Assembly (NCBI RefSeq): GCF_000308615.1
Contig: NZ_BAGB01000167.1
Span: forward strand, 62,001-126,000
Length of the DNA stretch: 64,000 nt
Origin: Nocardia jiangxiensis NBRC 101359
GTDB taxonomy: Bacteria > Actinomycetota > Actinomycetes > Mycobacteriales > Mycobacteriaceae
Reading direction: 5' to 3'
Shown here piece after piece: positions 25,422 through 33,582 of this stretch (the stretch's first letter is position 1; every line of letters begins with the position of its first letter). Position numbers and translations under genes: made by a program. A model generated the notes under the pieces. That model had not been told where the DNA came from and made no database searches. It saw only the letters and a list, made by a program, of their open reading frames with translations.

Positions 25422-26336
25422 GTGACCCCGGAACGTACTGCGAAAGTGCTGGTCTTCGGTGCTGGAGGATATCTGGGATCGGCGATTGTCCGGCGCTTTG
25501 TGGCGGCCGGCCATCAGGTGACCGGCCTGGTGCGCCGCGAGGACGCTGCCGACCAACTGCGTTCTGTCGGTGCCGAACCCGTGCTCGGTGACCTCGGCGA
25601 CATCGAGGCGGTACTGCCTCTGCTCGACGCTGCGGACACGGTCGTCTTCGCTGCGCAGCTGATGATGGAGGCCGAGCGGACGACGGTGTCGGCCATGATC
25701 GATCGCCTCGCCGGAACCGGTAAGACCTTCGTGTTCACATCGGGGACCGGGGTGTTGTCACAGCGCACCGACGGCGAATGGAGCGAGGACACGTTTGCCG
25801 AAGACGACGACTTCGTGCCGTCGAAGTACATCGGCCGACGCAAGGACACCGAGGATCTGGTGCGCGCCGCATCCGCTACGGGCCTGCGCGCCATGGTGAT
25901 TCGGCCCGCGATGATCTGGGGCCACGGTGGTTGTCCGATGCTGTCGGCCTTCCATGCGTCGGCGGAGAAGACCGGAACCGTCTGCTACGTGGGGCGCGGT
26001 CTCAACCTGTACTCGGGTGTCCACGTCGACGACGTTGCCGAGCTGTATGCACTCGCGGTCGAGAAGGGGACGCCGGGTGCGCTCTATCACGCCGTATCCG
26101 GTGAGACGAACTTCCGCACCCTCGCCGAAGCGGTGGCGCGTAGCCGAGGAGTGCAGTCCCGCAGTGTCGACTTCGCCGAAGCGATCACCATCTGGGACAA
26201 GTTCACCGCACTGGTGGCGCTCAGTGTGTGCAGTCGGTCGCGCGCTCCACGTTCGCGGTCCGAACTGGGTTGGGCGCCGCATCCGGACCGGCTCGACATC
26301 ATGGAGGACGTCGCTCATCCTGCCTATCGGTCGTAG
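25422..26336 (+). CDS. NAD-dependent epimerase/dehydratase family protein
   Basis: 304-aa extended SDR. KVLVFGAGGYLGSAIVRR gives the nucleotide-binding motif; substrate-domain marks are SKYIGRRKDTEDL (Y-x3-K variant, YIGRRK, so the usual YxxxK is shifted or altered) and the conserved VHVDDVAELYALA. It is not the same as the epimerase at 17.8 kb. I chose GTG 25422 because AAAGG precedes it by 6 bases; ATG 25407 is the alternative. It is rightward, after the thioesterase remnant. An alcohol dehydrogenase or epimerase role is inferred from the family. Confidence 0.82.
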   Translation: MTPERTAKVLVFGAGGYLGSAIVRRFVAAGHQVTGLVRREDAADQLRSVGAEPVLGDLGDIEAVLPLLDAADTVVFAAQLMMEAERTTVSAMIDRLAGTGKTFVFTSGTGVLSQRTDGEWSEDTFAEDDDFVPSKYIGRRKDTEDLVRAASATGLRAMVIRPAMIWGHGGCPMLSAFHASAEKTGTVCYVGRGLNLYSGVHVDDVAELYALAVEKGTPGALYHAVSGETNFRTLAEAVARSRGVQSRSVDFAEAITIWDKFTALVALSVCSRSRAPRSRSELGWAPHPDRLDIMEDVAHPAYRS

Positions 26337-26481
26337 GCCCGGCAGGTCCGCGGAGCCTGCGGATATTCCTCGGCGACACAACGGAGATCGACCGTCGGCA
26401 CGGCTTGTTCGGTGGCGATGAGGCCGACAGCGTTTGTTGCGGCCGGGCCGATCCCACCTGCGGCGGTCGGCGACGGGTACC

Positions 26482-26521
26482 CGGCCGAGTTTCCCGCTGC
26501 CGCAGGTGACGACCACTCGTC
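26482..26521 (-). repeat. Remnant copy of an epimerase 5' end
   Basis: These 40 bases match 18662-18701, the first codons of the epimerase gene at 17.8 kb, at 38 of 40 positions. Read leftward they encode RRVVVTCGSGKLGR, the NAD-binding motif with Gly changed to Cys, and the similarity stops on both sides. There is no start codon. It lies in the 192-base gap between the second epimerase and the hydrolase, in the same orientation as the intact copy. It is a relic of a duplicated or deleted gene. Confidence 0.75.
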
Positions 26522-26528
26522 GGGCTGT

Positions 26529-27542
26529 CTACGCCTCGGTTCGTGGTGGTCTGCGGGGCGAGGGTGACGACTGAGGGATCCATGCCGCGATGCGGTCCCA
26601 CAGTATAGTGCGGTTGCCCGCGAAATTGTGGCAGTGTGCGGATCCCTCGACGAGATGCAGGGTCACATCAGGGGAGAGGCGGTAGTTGGCCGGCTCGGCA
26701 TGCGGGTCCGGTGACATATCGAGCACCGCCCCGAGTCCGATGAACACCGGCACATCGATCGCCTTGGCGAACTTGGCGACGTAGCCGGGTGTGGTGACTT
26801 CGGATGCGGCGCGGACCGGGACCACGGACTCGACGGCATCGTCGGCCGCGATGACGTCGTCGGGGACGTCGGGGGCGTGGAAGATCGCACGCAGGTGTGC
26901 GCGCGGGACGAGGCATGAGTTGGCCTGGGGCACAACGCGGTTGAGCTCACGGAAGATGCGCTCACTCTCGGCGATGCGGTCTTCGAGGGCGGCGGCGTCA
27001 TTGGATTCGTCGTAGACGTTGGTGATATCGACGCCATAGCCGAGCAGGACGAGCGCGGCGTAGGGACGCTGCTGCGCCTGCACGATCGTGGTGAGGCAGG
27101 CCCCCATGGAGTGGCCGACGCCGATCAGCGGGATATCGAGTGGGGGCAGGCCAGCGCTGAGCGTGCCGGCGGCCACTCGTTGCTTGACCTGGTGTGCGAC
27201 GGCGGCGTCCCCACGGGCGAGAAGTGACAGACCGACAGGCCCCGCGTCTGTCGGGTCACTGCTTTCTCCGACGCCCAGATGATCCAGGGCCAGGACGGCG
27301 AACCCGCGCCCGGCGAGGTGTTCGGCGAAACTGTATCCCCGCCTGCCGGGCACCTCGAGGTGCCAATAATGCCAGTCATAGGTGCCGCCGGCGAGGCAGA
27401 CCAGGACGGCGGATGTGCGCTCGGGGTGCTCGGGCAGGAAGAGGCGGGCGGTCTGGGCGAGCGATGCCCCCGATCCGACGGCGCCGGTGACGTCGAACGT
27501 GATCGCGGTGGGTGCGGTGAGATGGGCGGCGGTCCCGGACAT
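26529..27542 (-). CDS. Alpha/beta hydrolase
   Basis: 337-aa alpha/beta-hydrolase. Nucleophile elbow GVGHSMGACL (S145), oxyanion region VCLAGGTYDWHYWH near residue 50-61, and a late catalytic His in VEGSAHCHNFAGNR. ATG 27542 follows AAGGAG; a longer frame from 27593 has no support. It could hydrolyse an ester, lactone or C-C bond of a pathway intermediate. It lies 120 bases after the TauD-like dioxygenase on the same strand and may share its transcript. Confidence 0.87.
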   Translation of the reverse strand: MSGTAAHLTAPTAITFDVTGAVGSGASLAQTARLFLPEHPERTSAVLVCLAGGTYDWHYWHLEVPGRRGYSFAEHLAGRGFAVLALDHLGVGESSDPTDAGPVGLSLLARGDAAVAHQVKQRVAAGTLSAGLPPLDIPLIGVGHSMGACLTTIVQAQQRPYAALVLLGYGVDITNVYDESNDAAALEDRIAESERIFRELNRVVPQANSCLVPRAHLRAIFHAPDVPDDVIAADDAVESVVPVRAASEVTTPGYVAKFAKAIDVPVFIGLGAVLDMSPDPHAEPANYRLSPDVTLHLVEGSAHCHNFAGNRTILWDRIAAWIPQSSPSPRRPPRTEA

Positions 27543-27662
27543 ATCGGTTTGTCTCCTTGACGCGCTCGGTAGTGATCTAAACGCAGGAGACAAATCATAC
27601 TTGGTGAACTATCTTGCGGGGCTGGTTCGAACCCAGGGGTTTTCGGGCTCGCCAAAGGCGGC

Positions 27663-28688
27663 TCACCCCTTGGGATCGATGCCCTGCCTGCCGGATCGGT
27701 TGTGCGTGACGGTCATCGTCTCGACGCGTGGGCGCGGCGGACGACCTTGTAGCCACAACCGGAGCAGGTGGCGGCGCTTGGCCGGGTCTTCGTCGTCTTC
27801 GAAGTCCTCGCGGGCATGCAGCACCTCGTAGTTGTTGATGAAGACCGCCTCACCCACTTGCAGTGGTGCGCGGAGGTGGAACTCTGGGCGCCGGCGCAGC
27901 TTGTACATGTACTTGAGTGCCGCCTCCTCGTCCTCGGAGACCTCGTAGTCGGCATGGGTCCTGATGTAATGGAGGTTCATGTTGCCGCTCATCAGGGCGC
28001 TGACCAGTCCCTCGTGCTCGGCGAAGCCCGGCACGGGGTAGGGGGTGATCGCCTCGTCGCCCTCGGCCTGTTCGCCGTGGCGCCACTGAGGGAAGCCACG
28101 TTCGAGGATCGGGACGTATTCGGGGTGTTCGTTCTTGATCGTGTCGTAGAGGGCCAGGGAACTGGCGAAGAAGCTGTCACCGCCTACCTTGGCGCCGTGC
28201 ATGCACATCAGGCTGAGGATGTCGATGCGGTCACTGTGCAGTGACAGTTCGCCGGTGCTGCCGTACGCTCGTCCTTCGGCGGCGTCCTGGCCTGCGCGGA
28301 CGTGGCCCATCACCATGCCGTTCCGGCTCTGCGATACCGCATCACCGAAGTAGCTGCCGATGATCCAATACATCAGCTCGGTATCTTCCTCGGGCACGGA
28401 ACCCCCGACAGGAATACCGGTGACGAAGACCAGCCCCTTGCCCCACCGCAACTCGTGTGCGATCGGGTCGAGGAATTCGCCGAGCACCTCGTCTCGGCAG
28501 TCCTGAGCCGTCACCTGATGTATCGGCGTGCCGGCGCTCTTGATCCGCTCGGTCACCTTCGTCAGTGCGGCCAACTCGGACTCTGCCAATGGGTGGGTCA
28601 GCTCGGCGCGATCAATATCCTGCGGCATCCACCCGGATCGTTCGACCCCCGTTGGCCACACTCGTTTGGCTGAATCAATAACTGTCAC
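27663..28688 (-). CDS. TauD/TfdA-family Fe(II)/2-oxoglutarate dioxygenase
   Basis: 341-aa dioxygenase-like protein. The iron triad is visible: SLHSDRIDIL (H151, D153) and the distal EVLHARED (H291), with a downstream basic stretch KRRHLLRLWL that would bind 2-oxoglutarate. Such enzymes hydroxylate a substrate, often releasing an amine, sulfite or alcohol. GTG 28688 with GGGAG 7 bases upstream is preferred; ATG 28721 would add 11 residues with no ribosome site. Divergent from an N-acyl-amino-acid-hydrolase-like amidohydrolase, so the pair may work on an amide or amino-linked substrate. Confidence 0.87.
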   Translation of the reverse strand: MTVIDSAKRVWPTGVERSGWMPQDIDRAELTHPLAESELAALTKVTERIKSAGTPIHQVTAQDCRDEVLGEFLDPIAHELRWGKGLVFVTGIPVGGSVPEEDTELMYWIIGSYFGDAVSQSRNGMVMGHVRAGQDAAEGRAYGSTGELSLHSDRIDILSLMCMHGAKVGGDSFFASSLALYDTIKNEHPEYVPILERGFPQWRHGEQAEGDEAITPYPVPGFAEHEGLVSALMSGNMNLHYIRTHADYEVSEDEEAALKYMYKLRRRPEFHLRAPLQVGEAVFINNYEVLHAREDFEDDEDPAKRRHLLRLWLQGRPPRPRVETMTVTHNRSGRQGIDPKG

Positions 28689-28714
28689 AACATCTCCCAG
28701 CTTCGTCGATCGAA

Positions 28715-28743
28715 TTGACATGCTGTACGTAACACCAGACAAT
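28715..28743 (+). promoter_or_regulatory. Candidate promoter for the amidohydrolase operon
   Basis: TTGACA (28715-28720) and GACAAT (28738-28743) are separated by 17 bases, a near-ideal sigma-70-type spacing, and lie about 70 bases before the ATG at 28814. The element sits in the divergent gap with the TauD-like gene. Confidence 0.5.
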
Positions 28744-28813
28744 AGGGCTCTGCGGCCCGCTGGGCAAGACCGGCGACCGACCCGGCGCTCCCGAGATGGA
28801 AAGAGTCGAAATC

Positions 28814-30535
28814 ATGACCGAGGTGGACAGTGCATACGATCTGGTGATTCGTGGCGGCCGGATCGTCGACGGGACGGGTAGCGAACCGTTCGTCGCCGAT
28901 ATCGCCGTGCGACAGGGGCGGATTGCCGCGGTCGGCCCCGACCTGGGGCCGTCCGTCGAGGAGTTCGACGCTACCGGGCTGCTCGTCACTCCGGGGTTCG
29001 TGGACATTCACACGCATTACGACGGTCAGGTGACCTGGGAGAATGCGCTGTCGCCTTCGTCGAACCACGGCGTCACCACGATTGTCACCGGAAATTGCGG
29101 CGTGGGCTTCGCGCCGTGCCGCGAGCAGGACCATGAGGAGCTGGTCGACCTGATGGCCGGCGTCGAGGACATCCCCGAGGTCGTCATGACCGAAGGTCTG
29201 GCCTGGAATTGGGAAACATTTCCGGAGTACCTCGATGTGGTGGACTCGCGCCCGCACGACGCCGACATCGCCGCGATGCTTCCGCACTCGGCCTTGCGCG
29301 TGTACGTCATGGGGGATCGGGCGGTTCGTCGCGAGCCCGCGAATGCCGACGACATCGCGCAGATGGCGCGGCTGACCACCGAGGCGTTGGAGGCTGGGGC
29401 GATCGGGTTCGGCACCTCACGTGCCATCCAGCAGAAGAGCTTCGCCGGAGTGCCGATCCCGACCGTCGGCGCTGGCGAGGACGAGTTGCGCGGCATCCTG
29501 GGCGCCATGGCGGACAAGGGCTCCGGCGTATTCCAGGCACTGTCGGACTTCGATACCTTCCGGGACGTGGCCGGCGAGTTCGGGATGTTTCGACGCCTGG
29601 TCAGCGAGACCGGCCGGCCGATGTCCTTCACCCTCAACCAGAAGCACGACGACCCCGACGGGTGGCGCGCCTTGCTGGACATGACCGAGCAGGCCAACCG
29701 CGACGGCTTACCGATCAAGGGCCAGGTGCTGGGCCGACCCACGGGCATGCTCATGGGCAACGACGTATCGGTCAGCCCGTTCAGCACCAGTCCCACATAT
29801 GTCGCGCTGGCCGCCCTCCCCTGGGACGCGCGCATCGGACAGATGCGAACCCCCGCGGTCAAGGACAAGATCCTCGCCGAGTGCGTACCGGCGAAACCGG
29901 GGTCGTGGGAGCGCAGATTCGAGTTGACCGACCCGCCGAACTACGAGCCCGACCCCGACCGGAGCATCGCGGCGCGTGCCGAGGCCGAGGGCGTGGAACC
30001 AGCAGAGTTGGCCTACCGAATCATGCTCGAGAACAACGGCCGCGGGCTGATCTTCGCCGCTGTGCAGAACTTCGCCGACGGATCTCTGGATGCCGCCTAC
30101 GAGATGATGGTGCACCCCGACACTGTTCTCGGACTCGGCGACGGTGGGGCGCACTGCGGGCTGATCTGCGATGCGAGCTATCCGACCTCGATGCTCACAT
30201 TGTGGACCCGCGACCGCACCAGAGGTCCGAAACTGACTGTCCCGCAAGCTGTCCGAGCATTGTCCTCTTCGACGGCCGAGGCGGTCGGTCTCTGCGACCG
30301 CGGCCGTATCGCGCCCGGCTACAAGGCTGACCTCAACGTCATCGATTACGACCGGCTGGAGTTGCTGGCACCGCGAGTCGTGCGGGACCTGCCCGCGGGA
30401 GGGCGCCGCGTGGTGCAGGAAGCCAGGGGGTATGTCGCCACCTTCGTCAGCGGAGTCGCCACCCGGCGCGACGGCCGGCCGACCGGCGCGCTTCCGGGTC
30501 GCGTGGTGCGCGGTTCCCAGGTGCAGCCGGCATGA
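28814..30535 (+). CDS. D-aminoacylase-like amidohydrolase
   Basis: 573-aa member of the N-acyl-D-amino-acid deacylase branch of the amidohydrolase superfamily. Metal and active-site marks: DIHTHYDGQ (H66, H68), GNCGVGFAP (C95), and LGDGGAHCGLICDASYP near the C-terminus. The positions of the two His and the Cys agree closely with the characterised D-aminoacylase (about 67, 69, 96). It would remove an acyl group from an N-acyl amino acid or open a cyclic amide. ATG 28814 is preferred to 28796. Its stop overlaps the next start (ATGA at 30532). Confidence 0.88.
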   Translation: MTEVDSAYDLVIRGGRIVDGTGSEPFVADIAVRQGRIAAVGPDLGPSVEEFDATGLLVTPGFVDIHTHYDGQVTWENALSPSSNHGVTTIVTGNCGVGFAPCREQDHEELVDLMAGVEDIPEVVMTEGLAWNWETFPEYLDVVDSRPHDADIAAMLPHSALRVYVMGDRAVRREPANADDIAQMARLTTEALEAGAIGFGTSRAIQQKSFAGVPIPTVGAGEDELRGILGAMADKGSGVFQALSDFDTFRDVAGEFGMFRRLVSETGRPMSFTLNQKHDDPDGWRALLDMTEQANRDGLPIKGQVLGRPTGMLMGNDVSVSPFSTSPTYVALAALPWDARIGQMRTPAVKDKILAECVPAKPGSWERRFELTDPPNYEPDPDRSIAARAEAEGVEPAELAYRIMLENNGRGLIFAAVQNFADGSLDAAYEMMVHPDTVLGLGDGGAHCGLICDASYPTSMLTLWTRDRTRGPKLTVPQAVRALSSSTAEAVGLCDRGRIAPGYKADLNVIDYDRLELLAPRVVRDLPAGGRRVVQEARGYVATFVSGVATRRDGRPTGALPGRVVRGSQVQPA

Positions 30536-31854
30536 CAAGCCTGGCAACGTCACTGTGGGACCGCTTCGGTTCTCTGACCACTGCGGACATCCCTGAGGGC
30601 GTGCAGACCATCGCCCGGCAGTCCATGCTCGACTGGTTCGGATGTGCCCTCGCGGGCAGTGCGGAGGCGGGACCGCGGATCGTCCGGGAGGAGTTCGGCG
30701 GAGTCCCCGGGCCGGCGACGGTGATCGGACAGGGCACCACCACGGCCGCCTCACATGCCGCCTTGATCAATGGCGCCGCAGGTCATGCCCTCGACTTCGA
30801 CGACGGCAACGCCGTGATGCGGGGTCACCCCACCGTACCGGTGATGCCGGCGGTGCTGGCCGTGAGCGAGGAACTCGGCGCGACGGGGTCCGAGTTGCTC
30901 GCGGCGTTCGTCGCCGGACAGGAGATTCAGGCTCGGCTCGGCCGGATCATGGGCGGCTCGCAATATCGCAAGGGCTGGCACACGACGGCGAGTATCGGCG
31001 TCTTCGGCGCCACCGCCGCCGTCGGTCGGCTCCTGGCGTTCGACAGCGAAAGGTTCGGGATCGCGCTCGGCCTGGCCGCGTCCATGTCGGGCGGGTTGAA
31101 GGCGAATTTCGGGACCATGACCAAGCCGTTCCACGCCGGCATGGCTGCCGGGCGAGGCGTGACCGCTGCCCGGCTCGTTGCCCGCGGCTTCACCGCCAAT
31201 CCCGACGCGGTAGTCGGCAGTCAGGGACTATGCGCCGCAACAGGTTTGCCCGAGGCTCGACTGGACGTGCTCGACGACGGTACCTGGTTCACAACCCGCA
31301 CTATTTTCAAATACCACGCGGCGTGCCACATGACGCACGCCGCGATCGAGTCGGCGATCCGGTTACGTGCAGCCGTCGGCGATGACCCCATCGAGCGGGT
31401 TACCATCGCCGCTCACCCCGACCTGATGAGCGTATGTGGAATACATCGCCCCCGTACCGGACTGGAGGCCAAGTTCAGCCTGACCGCGACGACGACCTTT
31501 GCTCTGCTCGGAATCGACACGTCCGACGCTCGCACGTTCGATGACTCCACCGTGGCCCGCACCGATGTCGGCCGTCTCATCGAATTGGTTCGAGTCGACA
31601 CCGACCCCAGCGTGATGCCCGGCACCTCGACTGTCATCGTCGAGGCCGCAGGACGATCCCACCGGCAATCGTTCGATACCAACGCTCCAGCGACGGACCT
31701 GACCGTGCAGGGAGATCGTCTGCTCGCCAAATTCCGCGGTCTGGCCACACCTGTCCTCGGCGCCGATGCGACGGCAAACCTCATCCGGCACGTCCACAAT
31801 GTGGCGGACCTCGACAGCATCGGCGTTCTCGCCAAGACGCTGCGGGGGAATTAG
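30532..31854 (+). CDS. MmgE/PrpD-family protein (2-methylcitrate-dehydratase-like)
   Basis: 440-aa MmgE/PrpD protein. Marks: the opening helix LDWFGCALAGS, NGAAGHALDFDDGN (active-site loop), YRKGWHTTASIGVFGA and FKYHAACHMTHAAIESA. Family members dehydrate or isomerise tricarboxylic and related acids (2-methylcitrate, cis-aconitate) or epimerise substrates such as iminodisuccinate. Coupled to the amidohydrolase by ATGA. The stop TAG is interleaved with the stop of the convergent GntR gene (31851-31854), leaving no room for a terminator between them. Confidence 0.87.
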   Translation: MTSLATSLWDRFGSLTTADIPEGVQTIARQSMLDWFGCALAGSAEAGPRIVREEFGGVPGPATVIGQGTTTAASHAALINGAAGHALDFDDGNAVMRGHPTVPVMPAVLAVSEELGATGSELLAAFVAGQEIQARLGRIMGGSQYRKGWHTTASIGVFGATAAVGRLLAFDSERFGIALGLAASMSGGLKANFGTMTKPFHAGMAAGRGVTAARLVARGFTANPDAVVGSQGLCAATGLPEARLDVLDDGTWFTTRTIFKYHAACHMTHAAIESAIRLRAAVGDDPIERVTIAAHPDLMSVCGIHRPRTGLEAKFSLTATTTFALLGIDTSDARTFDDSTVARTDVGRLIELVRVDTDPSVMPGTSTVIVEAAGRSHRQSFDTNAPATDLTVQGDRLLAKFRGLATPVLGADATANLIRHVHNVADLDSIGVLAKTLRGN

Positions 31855-32630
31855 CAAACGGTTTCGATGGGCGCGAAGGCGGCGTAGTCCTCGACTGCCG
31901 AGATCGGCTTGCCCTGCTCACCCCGAGTCGACAGCCGCACCTTGTAGACCGTCGGCGACGCCCACGTCCATTGGAACGCCACCGGCGCATCGCGAAGATC
32001 GAACATCGTGCGGGCGAGTTCCAGTACGGGATCACCCACGCTGATCTTCAGCGCGTCCGCCATCAGCGGGTCGGCCACGGCCGCGCCGATCACGTCCTCG
32101 GCCCGGCCGACCTCGTGCCCGACCTGCTCGAGCACATGCAGCAGGGTCGCCTTGGCCACGTCGGCCCGTGAGATGAGCTCGCCAATGGACGGGACCACGA
32201 AGTTCACCATGTACCGCAAGGGCTGTGAGCCGCGCCGGCGCAGGCGCACGATCTTCAAGGCCCGGGCACCGGGTGCCAGATCGAGCGCCTCGCCGACCTC
32301 GGCGGGTGCGACCGCCGGCCCCCACTCCAGTACGTCGACCTTGGTGTTGGCCGCCCCCCGTTCGATCGCACGCAGGTGCTTGCGTATCGGTGATGCAGGT
32401 GCCGCCAAGACCTTCGTGCCCTTGCCGGGGTATGGCTCGATCAACCCCTCCGTCTGCAACGTGCGCAGGGCACGACGCACAGTGGCACGTGAGACGTCGT
32501 ACATCTGCATCAGTGCCGTCTCACCCGGCAGGTATGAACCGGGACTGTAATGCCCCGAGGCAATGGAGCTGCGCAGTACCGCGGAAATGCGATGATGCAG
32601 TGGTACGCCGTCGCGGATGAGCTCAGCCAT
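31851..32630 (-). CDS. GntR-family regulator with UTRA domain (HutC subfamily)
   Basis: 259-aa regulator. Winged helix at about residues 8-75 (YLPGETALMQMYDVSRATVR), followed by a chorismate-lyase-like UTRA ligand domain (about 95-250; VLELARTMFDLRDAPVAFQW). HutC-type regulators bind small carboxylates or amines. Convergent with and overlapping the MmgE/PrpD gene by 4 bases, and divergent from the lipocalin-like gene across a 360-base gap with two tandem repeats, which are its best candidate operators. Confidence 0.92.
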   Translation of the reverse strand: MAELIRDGVPLHHRISAVLRSSIASGHYSPGSYLPGETALMQMYDVSRATVRRALRTLQTEGLIEPYPGKGTKVLAAPASPIRKHLRAIERGAANTKVDVLEWGPAVAPAEVGEALDLAPGARALKIVRLRRRGSQPLRYMVNFVVPSIGELISRADVAKATLLHVLEQVGHEVGRAEDVIGAAVADPLMADALKISVGDPVLELARTMFDLRDAPVAFQWTWASPTVYKVRLSTRGEQGKPISAVEDYAAFAPIETVC

Positions 32631-32906
32631 TACCCGACCTTCTCTCGATTAGCCTCGATCTTCCACCAGGGTGATGCGCTGGCCCGATCGGGTTCGACTT
32701 TCTTCGCACGTCGGATTATCGCAGTCGGGAGCACCTGTTGCCATTTCCGTGGCACGTCAGGCGCTATTTCCGCGACCGGCCGAGACTGGTGGCTGACCGG
32801 GTGCGGCTCGCGTGCGTCGGTTCGCGGCGCCATGATCAGCGACCTTGTCCAGCGCCCTCGCCGAGCGATGGCCGGCGTTCCGAGAACGGTACGTCATACG
32901 CCCATG
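32631..32906. other. Intergenic region without a recognisable gene
   Basis: This stretch is left of the tandem repeats between the GntR and lipocalin-like genes. An open frame runs through it rightward from 32550 into the lipocalin gene, but it has no ribosome site, no recognisable domain and overlaps the GntR start. I see no gene, RNA or hairpin of note. Confidence 0.5.
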
Positions 32907-32955
32907 TTGACATATGTACGCACTACCGGACAGCATATGTACGCACTAGCGGACA
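32907..32955 (+). promoter_or_regulatory. Tandem 22-bp direct repeats with overlapping promoter
   Basis: Two direct repeats of 22 bases, at 32911-32932 and 32934-32955, differ at one base and start 23 bases apart. Each begins CATATGTACGCACTA and ends CGGACA. A consensus -35 box TTGACA (32907-32912) runs into the first copy. Two helically phased copies of a long site over a promoter are typical of a cooperative operator. The lipocalin-like ATG is 36 bases downstream. The GntR/UTRA protein encoded divergently is the likely ligand-responsive binder. Confidence 0.6.
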
Positions 32956-32990
32956 ACAGGACAGGAAGAAGTCCGCGGATCGGAGCAGAA

Positions 32991-33446
32991 ATGACGCGTA
33001 GCACCGAGACAGTACGAGAACGACTCATCGGCGGGTGGGAACTCGTCTCGTTCACAGGCAAGACACCGTCCGGCCGGGTTTTCCACCCGATGGGCGAACA
33101 CGCCGGCGGTTTGCTGCTGTACACCGACAACGGGCTCGTCGGAGTCAACCTCACGGAGGTCGACCGGTCGCGACCCGACCCCGACACGCGAATCGGCTTG
33201 CAGGACGACGCGACGCTGGGCCCGCTGGCCCGCACCTACATGGCATACTCGGGCACATTCACCGTCGACGAGACGACCCGCGTAGTCACACACAACTTCG
33301 ATCTGTGCTTCGACCCCGCGCTCGTCGGGACGCTGCAGGAGCGGCACGTGGCTTTTCCCGATCCACACCATCTCGAGCTGAGCGTCCCCGACTTCGCGCT
33401 CGACAACTTCTCTTCCACGGTGTCGCTGCTCTGGCACCGGGTATAA
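32991..33446 (+). CDS. Lipocalin-like domain protein
   Basis: 151-aa protein of the lipocalin-like (DUF1348/Lipocalin_5 style) family: RERLIGGWELVSF near the N-terminus, GLLLYTDNGLVGV, and MAYSGTFTVDE, a set of beta strands that usually form a small ligand-binding barrel. No signal peptide. ATG 32991 follows GGAGCAGAA. It is a single-gene unit behind the tandem repeats. It may bind or isomerise a hydrophobic intermediate; no activity is certain. Confidence 0.8.
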   Translation: MTRSTETVRERLIGGWELVSFTGKTPSGRVFHPMGEHAGGLLLYTDNGLVGVNLTEVDRSRPDPDTRIGLQDDATLGPLARTYMAYSGTFTVDETTRVVTHNFDLCFDPALVGTLQERHVAFPDPHHLELSVPDFALDNFSSTVSLLWHRV

Positions 33447-33545
33447 CGCGCCGGCCGATCCGGTTCATCGTTCGTGGCGGTCGATGCCCCGAACATGAGA
33501 GCCCCTCAGCAGCACCGTAATACACGATAACGAGGTACCTCACTC

Positions 33546-33581
33546 GACTGCCGCTGCATCGGGTACGGACTTGCGGCAGTC
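33546..33581. terminator. Hairpin between convergent lipocalin-like and aldehyde dehydrogenase genes
   Basis: Perfect 9-bp inverted repeat GACTGCCGC / GCGGCAGTC with an 18-base loop, ending 1 base before the stop of the leftward aldehyde dehydrogenase gene. A 10-bp palindrome GAGGTACCTC lies just before it. It could serve transcription from either side. Confidence 0.5.
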
Positions 33582-33582
33582 T

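Noticed and set aside
26342..26360. Hairpin GCAGG / CCTGC after the second epimerase
   Set aside because: The stem is only five good pairs with an internal mismatch and is weaker than the other hairpins listed; not enough to call a terminator.
32550..32990. 147-codon N-terminal extension of the lipocalin-like protein
   Set aside because: It crosses the GntR start and the tandem repeats, and the ATG at 32991 with a ribosome site suits the domain.
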